From CBDAQD01 sp965275905 (GTDB taxonomy: Bacteria; Pseudomonadota; Alphaproteobacteria; Rhizobiales; JAJFHC01), in NCBI GenBank assembly GCA_965275905.1, contig CBDHYJ010000076.1:62001-126000 (forward strand): a DNA stretch of 64,000 nucleotides. The letters run 5' to 3'. The notes beneath the pieces were generated by a model, which saw nothing but the letters and a program-made list of their open reading frames with translations, was not told where the DNA came from and searched no databases. The position numbers were made by a program, and so were the translations under genes. Positions within the stretch are counted from its first letter, which is position 1, and each line of letters opens with the position of its first letter. Shown one piece after another: positions 24,649 through 33,806 of the stretch.

Positions 24649-25587
24649 CTATCCCTCACGGAACGCGCGGTTATAACTGCCGCGCAACGGCTGGATCAGC
24701 ATATCGAACAGGGTGCGCTTGCCCGTGACGATCATGACCTCGACCGGCATGCCAGGATAGAGCTTGGCGCCCTCGCCGACCTTCGAGACATCGTCGACAA
24801 GCTCGACGAGCCCGAGGTAATAGGCGGAACCCGACCGCTCGTCGGTCATCTGGTCTGCGGAGATCGTGATTACATTTCCCTTCAGCGGGACCATGCTGCG
24901 CCGGTTGTAGGGGGTCAGATAGACGACCGCCTCAAGACCGGGCCTCACCACATCGATATCGATCGGGTCGATCGAGGCCTCGATGACCAGCCGCTCATCC
25001 CGGGGAACGATGTCCATGAGCGGCTTGCCGGCGGTGATCACGCCGCCGGGGGTATGAACCCGCAGGCCGACGATCGTTCCCGACGCGGTCGCCTTGATGC
25101 GGGTGCGCTCAAGCGCGTCTTCCGCGTCCACGATCTGGGCCTCGAGCTGCGTGCGGTTGCCTTTGAGTTCGGCCGCGCGCCGCTGCAGCGCCAGGAGACG
25201 CGGCTTCTGCGCGAGACCCTGCTTGACGAGAGAGCCGACCGCCGTCATCTCCTCCTCGATCAGCCTGAGCTGTTCACGCTCCGCCTCGGTCTGTCCTTCA
25301 AGAAGGCTCAGGCGGGCGCGGACCTTCGTCTGATCCAGTTCGATCACCACGTCACCCGCGGTGACCGTGTCGCCCTCCCTGAAGTGGATCTTGCGGACGA
25401 TGCCGCCTTCGAGATGCTGGACGGTCTTGCGGTTGTTCTCGACCTTGACCGCGCCCCGGGCGATGGCAGCGCTCTCAAGCGGCGCGCCGGCCGACCAGAC
25501 CCCAAAGCCGCCGAACAGGACGGCGAGGACAATCAGCCCCAGAGCGACCGGCTTTCGGATATCGGGCGTGTCGATCATTGCTTTCAT
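24649..25587 (-). CDS. Type I secretion periplasmic adaptor (HlyD/PrtE family), short form
   Basis: A 312-residue protein with an N-terminal membrane segment (about 13-32). The type I adaptor block EGGIVRKIHFREGDTVTAGD at about 60-80 is followed by a coiled coil of only about 70 residues. The second lipoyl half IKATASGTIVGLRVHTPGGV and the C-terminal AVVYLTPYNRRSMVPLKGNV, GMPVEVMIVTGKRT and LIQPLRGSYNRAFREG complete it. Canonical PrtE/HlyD adaptors are about 430 residues, so the periplasmic hairpin is shortened. It overlaps the ATPase stop as ATGA. No outer-membrane TolC gene is nearby. Confidence 0.88.
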   Translation of the reverse strand: MKAMIDTPDIRKPVALGLIVLAVLFGGFGVWSAGAPLESAAIARGAVKVENNRKTVQHLEGGIVRKIHFREGDTVTAGDVVIELDQTKVRARLSLLEGQTEAEREQLRLIEEEMTAVGSLVKQGLAQKPRLLALQRRAAELKGNRTQLEAQIVDAEDALERTRIKATASGTIVGLRVHTPGGVITAGKPLMDIVPRDERLVIEASIDPIDIDVVRPGLEAVVYLTPYNRRSMVPLKGNVITISADQMTDERSGSAYYLGLVELVDDVSKVGEGAKLYPGMPVEVMIVTGKRTLFDMLIQPLRGSYNRAFREG

Positions 25588-27296
25588 CCCGCGGCCCTGT
25601 CGCCGGCCGCCACCGGCACAGGCTGAGAGATCCTGGAAAGGATGTCGTCACGACGGCCCAGATGCCTGACCTCACCGTCGCCCATCACGAGGATCCGGTC
25701 GACCGCACGCAGGATGTTGGGCCGGTGCGCGACAACGGCAAACGTGACCCCGCGCTCCTTCAGAGCCATCAGTGTGCTGACGAGCGCGGTCTCGCCGTCC
25801 TGGTCGAGACTGGCCGCAGGCTCGTCGAGGACGACAAATGCCGGATCTCCGAACACGGCGCGCGCAAGGCCCAGCCGCTGACGCTGTCCGCCAGAGAGCA
25901 GCCCGCCGGCATCGCCGAGCCGGGTTTCATAGCCCTGTGGCAGGCGCATGATCATGTCATGGGCATTGGCGAGTCTGGCCGCCTTAACAACGGCATCCGG
26001 ATCGGCGTCCTCCATACGGGCGATGTTCTCGCAAACCGTGGCATCGAACAGCTCGACGTCCTGGGGCAGATAACCGACGTGGCGGCCGCGATCGTCCGGG
26101 TCCCACTCGAAGATGTCCATGCCGTCGAGCCGGACCTGTCCGGCGCGCGGTCGCAGGGTTCCGACCAACAGCCGCGCCAGCGTCGTCTTGCCCGCCGCCG
26201 TTGGCCCGACAATGCCGAGGCCGGTGCCGGCCGGGATTTCGAAACTCAGTTTCTTCACGATCAGGCGCTCGGAGCCTTCGGCCACGTAACTCACGCCCTC
26301 GACCTCGACACGGCCGCTTGGCGCCGGGAGCGGCATGGCGTTGCGCTTTCCCGGACTCGTCGCCAGCAGGACTTTCAGCCGGGCATAGGCCTCGCGGGCC
26401 TGCACGGCAGAGCGCCAGGAGGTGATGGACTGATCGATCGGGGCCAGCGCGCGGGCCATCAGGATCGAGGCGGCGATCATGCCGCCCGGCGTGAGGTCGT
26501 TACCGAGCACGAGCCAGGCGCCAAGGCCAAGGATTCCGACCTGCATCGACATGCGCAGCACCTTGACGAGCGAGCGCACGAGCCCGCCGCGGCGGTTGGC
26601 GTCCGATTGCTGCCCGAGCACGTCCGCGTTGGCGTCCTGCCACCGCCGGGCGATGCCCCGCAAGAGCCCCATGGACTGCACCGCATCGGCGTTGCGCACG
26701 GCGGCGTCGGCCTCGCGCAATGCGGCGATGTTCTTGCGGCCGGCATCGGCGATCTGCGGCTTGGTGAGAAACTCATTGACGAGGGCCAGGGCCAGCAGCA
26801 CGACAGCGCCGACCAGCGACATCCATCCCAGCAGCGGGTGGAGCGCAAACACGGCGAGCAGGAACAGAGGCGTCCAGGGCAGATCCATGATCGGGAACAC
26901 GGAAGGCCCGGTCAGGAAGGTGCGTATCGCGCCAAGGTCGCGCAGGCCCTGAATGGACTTCACCGACGTCCGGCCAAGACCGTCGCGCACGCCGGCCCGC
27001 AGCACGTCCTCGCCGAGGAAACGGTCGAACCAGGTGCCGACGCGGTCCATGATGCCGTTGCGGACCACTTCCAGCGCGCCGTAGCCGGCAAAGGCGGCGA
27101 GCGCGATGAGGGTCAGGTAGACCAGCGTCTCGTGGCTGCGGCTGGTCAGCACCCGGTCGAAGACCTGCAGCATGTAGAGCGGCGCGGTCAGGAGCAGCGC
27201 GTTGATGAACAGGCTGAAGAACGCCGCGGCCAGAATCCCGCGGCGGCAGCGGCGCTTCGCGCTGTCCAGTATCGGTTCAGAGGTCATCCGGGACAC
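25584..27296 (-). CDS. Type I secretion system permease/ATPase (PrtD family)
   Basis: A 570-residue fused ABC exporter. Five to six transmembrane segments span about 20-310, with FFSLFINALLLTAPLYMLQV and PIMDLPWTPLFLLAVF characteristic of PrtD-type exporters. The nucleotide-binding domain has GIVGPTAAGKTTLARLLVG (Walker A, about 365), a Q-loop in VGYLPQDVELFD, LLSGGQRQRLGLARA (signature), FVVLDEPAASLDQDG (Walker B) and VAHRP (H-loop). There is no N-terminal C39 peptidase domain, so a peptide leader would not be cleaved by it. Such exporters usually secrete RTX proteins; the cargo gene is not obvious here. Confidence 0.9.
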   Translation of the reverse strand: MSRMTSEPILDSAKRRCRRGILAAAFFSLFINALLLTAPLYMLQVFDRVLTSRSHETLVYLTLIALAAFAGYGALEVVRNGIMDRVGTWFDRFLGEDVLRAGVRDGLGRTSVKSIQGLRDLGAIRTFLTGPSVFPIMDLPWTPLFLLAVFALHPLLGWMSLVGAVVLLALALVNEFLTKPQIADAGRKNIAALREADAAVRNADAVQSMGLLRGIARRWQDANADVLGQQSDANRRGGLVRSLVKVLRMSMQVGILGLGAWLVLGNDLTPGGMIAASILMARALAPIDQSITSWRSAVQAREAYARLKVLLATSPGKRNAMPLPAPSGRVEVEGVSYVAEGSERLIVKKLSFEIPAGTGLGIVGPTAAGKTTLARLLVGTLRPRAGQVRLDGMDIFEWDPDDRGRHVGYLPQDVELFDATVCENIARMEDADPDAVVKAARLANAHDMIMRLPQGYETRLGDAGGLLSGGQRQRLGLARAVFGDPAFVVLDEPAASLDQDGETALVSTLMALKERGVTFAVVAHRPNILRAVDRILVMGDGEVRHLGRRDDILSRISQPVPVAAGDRAAG

Positions 27297-27529
27297 CCTA
27301 ACCCGCCTCGAAAATCCGCGGAAACACGGCCTTGGATCATGGTTACCGCGCAGGCGGAACGGGTCAGCGGCCGCACGCCGTCAACGCTCAGGCGCCGCCC
27401 GCGATGCGGCATCCAATTATTCAAAAAAATTCAGCTATGTAGTTAAGAGAGGACGCGTTTTCAAATATTGCCGATCGCCATATCATCCCCGCCAGCTTGT
27501 TTCGGGTACGCCGCGCCGGGAGGTACAGG

Positions 27530-28468
27530 GTGGTCGGTATCGACGCACAGGAACGACCTCAGCGCGTAGCCCGCGGCGTTACCCTCATCGTGGGGGCCAT
27601 GTTCGTGACGTCGGTCCAGGACGTGGTCTTCAAGATCTTCAGCGACGCGCTTCCGCTCGGGCAGATCTTTGCGCTGAGGGCCATGCTGGCCATACCGCTG
27701 CTTGTCGCCCTGGCCTGGGCGCAGGGTATACGCGGTGCCGTTCTGGCCGACGCCCTGCGGATGTGGCCGCTGCTGCGGTCGCTCTTCATGACCCTGATGT
27801 TCCTCTCGTTCTATTCGGCGATTCCGTTCGTGAACCTGTCGGTGCTGGGTGCGGGAACCTACACCGCGCCGATCTTCGTCACCCTGCTCACCGGTTTTGT
27901 CATCGGCGAGCCTGTCGGATGGCGTGGCTGGATTGCCGTGCTCGTCGGTTTCACAGGGGTCATCATCCTGCTGCAACCGGGTACGGACGCGTTTTCCCCC
28001 TGGGCGGTACTGCCGGTGCTCGGCGCCGTCTTCTATGCGCTGGCGCATATCATCACCCGGACGAAATGCCAGTCCTATCCACTGGCGACCATGGCCCTTT
28101 CCCTGAAGATAACGATGCTGGCCGCCGGCCTGATCGTGAGCGGAACGATGCTGGTCTGGCAGCCGGACGCGGACCTCGCCCGCGCCTATCCCTTCATCTT
28201 CGGCGGCTGGTCGCCTGTCGGCGTTACGGAATGGCTGGTCCTCGGACTGCTGGCGGTCTTCACTGTCGTAATCGGCATGGGCATCGCCGGCGCCTATCAG
28301 GCCGCGACGCCATCGCTGGTCGCAACCTTCGAATACAGCTATCTGGTGTTCGCGGCGGTCTGGGACTACGCGGTCTTCGCGTCACCGCCTAGCGCAGCGA
28401 CGCTTGCCGGCATGGTGCTGATCATTGCCGCCGGGATGATGGCCCTGAAATCCAGGCCGCACGCGTAG
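27530..28468 (+). CDS. EamA/DMT-superfamily permease
   Basis: A 312-residue protein from GTG 27530, preceded by CGGGAGGTACAG; an upstream TTG at 27497 lacks a ribosome site. Ten hydrophobic segments in two repeats of five match the EamA architecture, with FKIFSDALPLGQIFALRAML, GTYTAPIFVTLLTGFVIGEP, VGFTGVIILLQPG and SYLVFAAVWDYAVF typical of the family. Substrate unknown; metabolite or amino-acid export is usual. The ureohydrolase gene follows after 131 bases on the same strand. Confidence 0.88.
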   Translation: MVGIDAQERPQRVARGVTLIVGAMFVTSVQDVVFKIFSDALPLGQIFALRAMLAIPLLVALAWAQGIRGAVLADALRMWPLLRSLFMTLMFLSFYSAIPFVNLSVLGAGTYTAPIFVTLLTGFVIGEPVGWRGWIAVLVGFTGVIILLQPGTDAFSPWAVLPVLGAVFYALAHIITRTKCQSYPLATMALSLKITMLAAGLIVSGTMLVWQPDADLARAYPFIFGGWSPVGVTEWLVLGLLAVFTVVIGMGIAGAYQAATPSLVATFEYSYLVFAAVWDYAVFASPPSAATLAGMVLIIAAGMMALKSRPHA

Positions 28469-28599
28469 GCCCTCAGGCCGTCAGTCCGGGCAGGCAGCCG
28501 GTTCGGATCACCGTGACCCGGATCAAAGAGAAAGCTTGATCAGGCGTGCAGAAAGCCGGTCATATTCACCGGCCCCAGAAAGGAACGGAGAGAGCATCG

Positions 28600-29520
28600 A
28601 TGCCGCCCCAGTTTGAACCCGTGACGGTCCCGTTTATCGGGGCCGGCAAGGAAACCAGTGTCGCGGACGCTGATCTCGTCATTTTCGGCGCGCCGCACGG
28701 AACGCCCTATCGCGGTATCGCCAACGAACCGTTTGCCGCCGCGCCGGACGCGTTGCGGCGTGCGCTCGAGGACGATGCGCGATGGCCGGATCACTGGGAC
28801 TTCGATCTGGACGGCCCGCTGCTCGGCGACGGGGACTTCAAGGTCGCCGACGCCGGCAACCTCGGCACGTCGCCTTCCGACGGCGACGGCAATCGCCAAT
28901 TGATCAGGGAGGCGACCGCCCAGATCGTCGGCGGCGGCGCGATTCCCGTCATGCTCGGCGGAGACGATTCCACGCCCATTCCCTTCATCGAAGCACTGGC
29001 CCCGTCCGGTCCGCTCACGATCATCCAGATCGACGCCCATATCGACTGGCGGGACGAACGCCGCGGCGAGCCCATGGGGTTCTCCAGCACCATGCGGCGG
29101 GCGTCGGAGCTGGATCATGTCGAGGCCATCATCCAGGTCGGCATCCGCGGGTTGGGCTCTGCCCGCCGCGCGGAAGTCGAGTTTGCGAAAGACTGGGGCG
29201 CGAAAATCGTGACGGCCAGGGAGTTTCACCGGGACGGGATCGAGGCCGTGCTGCGTCACCTGAAAACGGATGCCAACTGCATGATCACGCTCGACTGCGA
29301 CGCGCTCGATTCCGGCATCATGCCGGCCGTCATGGCGCCGACGCCCGGCGGCCTGTCCTACATGCAGTCGATCGACCTGGTCGGCGCCGTGATCAGGAAG
29401 GCCAGGCTTGTCGCCTTCGACATGATCGAATTCGTCCCGGAACGGGATGTCGACGGAACGGCGGCCATCACGGCCGCGCGCATCGTGGCCAATGTCCTCG
29501 GCGGCCTTGCGCGCAAATAG
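28600..29520 (+). CDS. Ureohydrolase superfamily protein (agmatinase/arginase-like)
   Basis: A 306-residue protein from ATG 28600. Mn-binding motifs are present with one change: VMLGGDDSTPIPF where most members have GGDHS, then IQIDAHIDWRDER, and MITLDCDALDSGIMPAVMAP in place of the SxDxDxxDP block. The DAHxD and DxD ligands are intact. The family hydrolyses guanidino compounds such as agmatine, guanidinobutyrate or arginine to urea. The replacement of the first metal His by Asp may mark a subfamily with another substrate. An EamA permease precedes it and could move substrate or product. Confidence 0.85.
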   Translation: MPPQFEPVTVPFIGAGKETSVADADLVIFGAPHGTPYRGIANEPFAAAPDALRRALEDDARWPDHWDFDLDGPLLGDGDFKVADAGNLGTSPSDGDGNRQLIREATAQIVGGGAIPVMLGGDDSTPIPFIEALAPSGPLTIIQIDAHIDWRDERRGEPMGFSSTMRRASELDHVEAIIQVGIRGLGSARRAEVEFAKDWGAKIVTAREFHRDGIEAVLRHLKTDANCMITLDCDALDSGIMPAVMAPTPGGLSYMQSIDLVGAVIRKARLVAFDMIEFVPERDVDGTAAITAARIVANVLGGLARK

Positions 29521-29791
29521 CGATCAGCGCCACTGCGGGAAATTCCCTATTGGTCCGGCAGACCTTGCTGCGTCCGGCGCACTGGCCATCACGACCCCGG
29601 CGCGTTCAGCGCGTTCAGCGCAACGGCCGCACGCATCGCCCCGCAATCTATCGCAAGTCGTTCTATCAATACAAAAATTCTATCAAAAGCGATCGACCTT
29701 GCTGGTTGCGGAAGCCGTCCGCCGCAGATAACTGGGCCATCAATTCCTTTGCTGCGTTTGCCGCATTGTCACTTTACTGGAGGGCCCGGAC

Positions 29792-30781
29792 TTGACCGAG
29801 GTCTTTGCTTTGGCCGGAGAGAACCTGATCTCTCCCATCGTCCTGTCGTTTGCGCTGGGTCTGGCGGCGGCCCTTGCACGGTCTGATCTGTCGGTCCCGG
29901 AAGCAGCAGCCAAAGCGCTCTCGATCTATCTGCTGTTTGCCATCGGCTTCAAGGGCGGTGTCGGCGTATCGGAACACGGTATCGACCTCAAGCTCGGCAA
30001 GTCGCTCATTGCCGGAATCGTCCTGTCGGCAGCGATGCCCCTGCTCGCGTTCCAACTCCTGAGACTTCTGTCAAAGATGGATCGTCTCAATGCCGCCGCG
30101 GTTGCAGGGCACTACGGCTCGATCTCGATCGTCACTTTTGTCGCCGCGACGTCCGTGCTGCAAAGCCAGGGCATTGCCGCGGAAGGATATATGGTGGCCG
30201 TTGCCGCGGCGATGGAAGCGCCGGCGATTCTCACCGCGCTCTGGCTGGCGTCGCGCAACGGATCAGGTGGCGGATCCGGCAGCCGGGTGGATTCCACCCT
30301 GTGGCGGGAGGTTCTGCTCAACGGCTCAATCGTGCTGCTCGTCGGTTCGTTCCTGATCGGCTGGATCACGGGTTCCGAAGGACTGGCCGAAATAGAGAGC
30401 TTTATCGTGTCTCCATTCAAGGGCGTCCTGTGTCTGTTCCTGCTCGATATGGGTTTGCTGGCCGGGCGCGGCATGAGAACGGGGCATGGTTCGATCAACC
30501 CGGGCGCGATCGCGTTCGGCATTCTGATGCCGGTGATCGGCGGCATCGCCGGCCTGCTCTGCGCACTGCTGCTGGGGCTGTCGACCGGCGGCGCGATGCT
30601 GCTGATGGTGCTGTCCGCGTCGGCCAGTTACATCGCCGTGCCGGCGGCCATGCGCGTGGCGTTGCCCGAGGCAAACCCTTCCATCTATCTGACACTTTCG
30701 CTGGGCGTGACCTTCCCGTTCAACCTCGTGCTCGGCATCCCGCTTTATCTGGCTTTGGCGCAGGCATTCACCGGAGGCTAA
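29792..30781 (+). CDS. sbtA: Sodium-dependent bicarbonate transporter SbtA family permease
   Basis: A 329-residue membrane protein. It starts at TTG 29792 behind TGGAGGGCCCGGAC. Ten hydrophobic segments, with ISPIVLSFALGLAAALARSD, LLFAIGFKGGVGVSEHG, and AVAGHYGSISIVTFVAATSV characteristic of SbtA. SbtA imports bicarbonate with sodium in cyanobacteria; in proteobacteria the substrate is less certain. A PII-like gene begins 1 base after its stop, as in classical sbtA-sbtB pairs. Confidence 0.88.
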   Translation: MTEVFALAGENLISPIVLSFALGLAAALARSDLSVPEAAAKALSIYLLFAIGFKGGVGVSEHGIDLKLGKSLIAGIVLSAAMPLLAFQLLRLLSKMDRLNAAAVAGHYGSISIVTFVAATSVLQSQGIAAEGYMVAVAAAMEAPAILTALWLASRNGSGGGSGSRVDSTLWREVLLNGSIVLLVGSFLIGWITGSEGLAEIESFIVSPFKGVLCLFLLDMGLLAGRGMRTGHGSINPGAIAFGILMPVIGGIAGLLCALLLGLSTGGAMLLMVLSASASYIAVPAAMRVALPEANPSIYLTLSLGVTFPFNLVLGIPLYLALAQAFTGG

Positions 30782-30782
30782 A

Positions 30783-31094
30783 ATGCAGACCCATCCCGCC
30801 AAGAGAGTCGAGATCACAATCGAAAAGGTGATGCAGACGCGCCTCACCGAAGCGTTGAGGTCAGCCGATGTGACCGGCTACACGATTCTGCCGGTGTTTG
30901 GCGGCTCCGGCCGGTCAGGTGAATGGAGCCGGTCGGGACAGGTCAGCAACGCCGGCGGCATGGTGCAGGTCATCTGCATCGTCCGGCCCGAACGGCTGGA
31001 TGCGCTTCTCGAAGCCGCGTTCTCCGTCGTCGAGCGCCACATCGGCGTCGTCTGCATCACGGATTGCGGTGTGCTCAGGGCGGAGCGGTTCTAG
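30783..31094 (+). CDS. sbtB: PII-like regulator SbtB family
   Basis: A 103-residue protein following sbtA after 1 base. The PII ferredoxin-like fold is suggested by RVEITIEKVMQTRLTEALRS, the T-loop-like GYTILPVFGGSGRSGEWSRS, MVQVICIVRPERLDALLEAA, and VVCITDCGVLRAERF. SbtB proteins bind adenine nucleotides and gate SbtA. The C-terminal CxxxxC redox loop of cyanobacterial forms is absent. Confidence 0.85.
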   Translation: MQTHPAKRVEITIEKVMQTRLTEALRSADVTGYTILPVFGGSGRSGEWSRSGQVSNAGGMVQVICIVRPERLDALLEAAFSVVERHIGVVCITDCGVLRAERF

Positions 31095-31103
31095 AGCTTG
31101 CAG

Positions 31104-31667
31104 CTACCGGGTGTGCAAATCGACGATTTGCACTGCAGCGGCCTTGGCGTCCTGCGCCGGATTTTCCGTGTGACCCAAATGAGCCGTGACAATCGCTCCC
31201 TCTTTCAGGAGAAGCAGCTGTCTTGCGACCAATTCAGGATCTTTCAGGTCAGCTCTCTCGGCCAACCCGATCATGTGCCTCTCTAGCATGCGCTTGTGAT
31301 CCGCGGACTGGATATGGATCGGATGGCTGGCTTCCTGAAATTCCGATGATGCCTTGATGAACATGCATCCCCTGTAGCCTGCCTCGGAAAACCATTCTTC
31401 CAGAGCGTCGAACATGGCGATCAGTTGCTCTCGCGGAGTTTCGGCCAGCTCTTCTATCCGCCGGTACAGCCAGTTCCGGAAGTTCTCGTCGCGCAAGCGC
31501 AGCACGGCAATGATGAGATCCTCCTTGGTTCGGAAGTGCTTGTACATCGACGTCTTCGATATGCCGGTTTCTGCGACGAGCGTGTCCATGCCGGTCGCAT
31601 TGAAGCCGTTCCGGTAGAACGCCTTCAGCGCCTTCTGAACCAGTTCATCTCGCTTTGTTGGCCTCAT
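31104..31667 (-). CDS. TetR-family transcriptional repressor
   Basis: A 187-residue protein from ATG 31667 behind TAGGAGCTGAC. The N-terminal DNA-binding domain (about 5-55) contains KALKAFYRNGFNATGMDTLV and SKTSMYKHFRTKEDLI, the TetR recognition helix. The ligand domain has GYRGCMFIKASSEF, seen in a TetR subgroup that often controls small hydrolase or detoxification operons. It is divergent from the isochorismatase-like gene, with three similar operator-like sites between them. Confidence 0.9.
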   Translation of the reverse strand: MRPTKRDELVQKALKAFYRNGFNATGMDTLVAETGISKTSMYKHFRTKEDLIIAVLRLRDENFRNWLYRRIEELAETPREQLIAMFDALEEWFSEAGYRGCMFIKASSEFQEASHPIHIQSADHKRMLERHMIGLAERADLKDPELVARQLLLLKEGAIVTAHLGHTENPAQDAKAAAVQIVDLHTR

Positions 31668-31681
31668 GTCAGCTCCTAAAA

Positions 31682-31855
31682 TTTACCGATCTGTACATAT
31701 TTCGATAAACAAATCCGTTCAAGTAAAAAATATTTTATCGATAAGAATCAACGAGCTACGCACCGTCTTACTTTTCTTGGCGTTCAAGCTTCAAAAAATC
31801 CTGTTGACAGAGTGTACCGATCTGTACATTCTCTGAGTTAACAAATCGGTACACC
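31682..31855. promoter_or_regulatory. Repeated TetR operator sites in divergent region
   Basis: A near-palindromic 16-base site, TGTACCGATCTGTACA, occurs at 31813-31828, with TTTACCGATCTGTACA at 31682-31697 next to the TetR start and an inverted half-site ACAAATCGGTACACC at 31841-31855. A TTGACA hexamer at 31804-31809 directly precedes the central site, and TACATT at 31825-31830 could serve as -10, so binding would block that promoter. The first site would allow autoregulation. The rest of 31668-32116 shows no gene. Confidence 0.75.
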
Positions 31856-32116
31856 TTAGGCCGATCAAACGACCCGAGACGGGAATACACGCCATGTCAC
31901 GACCCTCACACCTGCCGCCATAGGCAGCCACCACGTCTCAGAATACCGGACCGCCATGGCGGCGCCGGTCCCCAAGGAAAGCGGATGCGATCCGTCGACT
32001 GACGCGGTGCCACAAGGCCGCGAACGTTGAACCTGTGCCCCGAGCATCGAGCTTCGCTCCGCCGACCACCCGCGCGAATGTCTCGTGCCGACTTATTGCG
32101 AAGAGAGGAAAAAGCC

Positions 32117-32971
32117 ATGACCACCAGCAAACAGAACCACGGATGCGGATGCACCAATGACGCCATCGACCAGACCCGCCGCAGGGTCATGACCGGCGCA
32201 GCCACAGTCGCTGTCGCGGGCGCAGCAGCCGCCGTCGGCGGCGACGCCCTTGCCGCCACCGACGAAGCACGAGCGGCCTATGCAGATCCTTCCAAGCCCG
32301 GCCTGCCCAAGATCGACATGGAGATTGCGCCCGGACGCACCGCCCTGGTCGTCGTCGACCCGCAAATCGATTTTCTCGACGAGGGCGGCGTGGCCTGGGG
32401 CGTGGTTGGCGAGAGCGTCAGCGAGCAGGGCGTGGTCGACAACCTGGAGCGCCTGTTCATCGCCGCAAAGGCGTCCAACATGCCGGTCGTCATTTCACCG
32501 CACTACTACTACCCGCAGGATCACAAGTGGAAGTTCGAGGGAACCCTCGAGCGCGTGATGCACAGCATCGGCATGTTCAACCGCAAGGATCCGCTCAATC
32601 TCGACGGCTTCGAGGGATCCGGAGCCGACTGGATGCCGCAGTACAAGAAGTACATCGAGGATGGCGAAACCATCGTGTGCTCACCGCACAAGGTCTACGG
32701 TCCGGAGCAGAACGATCTCGTTCTCCAGCTTCGCAAGATCGGCATCGACAAGGTGATCCTCGCAGGCATGTCGGCCAATCTCTGTGTCGAAAGCCATATG
32801 CGTGAATTGCTGGAAACAGGCTTTGAGGTGGCCGTCGTGCGCGACGCGACCGCAGGCGCGAAGGTGCCCGAGGGCGACGGATATCTCGCCGCACTGATCA
32901 ACTTCCGCATGATCGCCAATGCCGTGTGGTGGACCGACGAAGCCGTCGAGCGGATCTCGCGGTCAGCCTAG
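32117..32971 (+). CDS. Isochorismatase-family cysteine hydrolase, exported
   Basis: A 284-residue protein from ATG 32117 after AGAGAGGAAAAAGCC. The N-terminus has RRRVMTGAATVAVAGAAAAV, a probable Tat or twin-arginine-like signal. The catalytic domain shows TALVVVDPQIDFLDEGG (Asp), SPHKVYGPEQNDL and LAGMSANLCVESHMRELLE with nucleophilic Cys. Members hydrolyse amides or imides. It is the first gene of the set likely controlled by the divergent TetR protein. Confidence 0.86.
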   Translation: MTTSKQNHGCGCTNDAIDQTRRRVMTGAATVAVAGAAAAVGGDALAATDEARAAYADPSKPGLPKIDMEIAPGRTALVVVDPQIDFLDEGGVAWGVVGESVSEQGVVDNLERLFIAAKASNMPVVISPHYYYPQDHKWKFEGTLERVMHSIGMFNRKDPLNLDGFEGSGADWMPQYKKYIEDGETIVCSPHKVYGPEQNDLVLQLRKIGIDKVILAGMSANLCVESHMRELLETGFEVAVVRDATAGAKVPEGDGYLAALINFRMIANAVWWTDEAVERISRSA

Positions 32972-33163
32972 CGCCCTAACCCGCCCATCTCTCAAACCGC
33001 CGGGATTCAATTCCGAGATCACGGCAGCAGAGATCGAGTAGCCGATACAGGTGCGCCGTTCCCCCTCCGGCGCAGAACCCTCCGGCCGCCAGCCCCTCCC
33101 TCTTCGCTTCCCAACTGGCGGCCGGAGACGCAACCGAACAGAACAACGATCAGGAGCAAGACA

Positions 33164-33628
33164 ATGACGCGGCCACCGTTCCCCCCCTTCACCGAAGAAA
33201 CTGCGCGCCAGAAAATCCGTGCAGCGGAAGACGGCTGGAACTCGCGCGATCCGGCGAAGGTCGCGCTGGCCTATACGGCCGACAGTCAATGGAGAAACCG
33301 ATCGGAATTCCTGACCGGTCGTGCGGAGATCGAAAGCTTTCTCACGGCCAAGTGGGACAAGGAGCGCGAATACCGGCTCATCAAGGAGCTATGGGCATTC
33401 CGCGAGAATCGGATAGCCGTGCGCTTCGCTTACGAATGGCATAACGCCGACTTCGAATGGTTCCGCTCCTACGGAAACGAAAACTGGGAGTTCGCCGAAG
33501 ACGGCCTGATGCAGCGCCGGATTGCGAGCATCAACGATCTGAGCATCAGGGAATCAGACCGCAAGTTCCATTGGCCACTCGGGCGCCGGCCTGACGATCA
33601 TCCCGGCCTTTCCGATCTCGGACTCTGA
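33164..33628 (+). CDS. DUF1348 / NTF2-like (SnoaL fold) protein
   Basis: A 154-residue protein from ATG 33164. The whole length matches DUF1348: PPFTEETARQKIRAAEDGWN, SRDPAKVALAYTADSQWRNR, FLTGRAEIESFLTAKWDKE, and AVRFAYEWHNADFEWFRSYG followed by NENWEF. NTF2-like fold; function unknown, with small-molecule binding likely. It lies 192 bases after the hydrolase gene and before the YHS gene, a neighbourhood seen with TetR regulators. Confidence 0.88.
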   Translation: MTRPPFPPFTEETARQKIRAAEDGWNSRDPAKVALAYTADSQWRNRSEFLTGRAEIESFLTAKWDKEREYRLIKELWAFRENRIAVRFAYEWHNADFEWFRSYGNENWEFAEDGLMQRRIASINDLSIRESDRKFHWPLGRRPDDHPGLSDLGL

Positions 33629-33806
33629 GACCCGCTCCAATGCGTTCCTCAAGTTTATCCAAGTCCGGCTGCGTATCGCGACGCTCTCAGCCGCCCGATT
33701 CGAAGACGCCGCGTCTCTTATCCGGCATCGCCCTTCGTTGCCCAAAAGGCAAACGGAATTCACCCAGCCCGCTCAGCAGAGCGGCAACCCCAAAAGGAGA
33801 ATTGAA

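Noticed and set aside
25578..27446. 622-codon plus-strand frame opposite the type I exporter ATPase
   Set aside because: Antisense of a gene with complete ABC motifs; His/Gln/Arg-rich translation.
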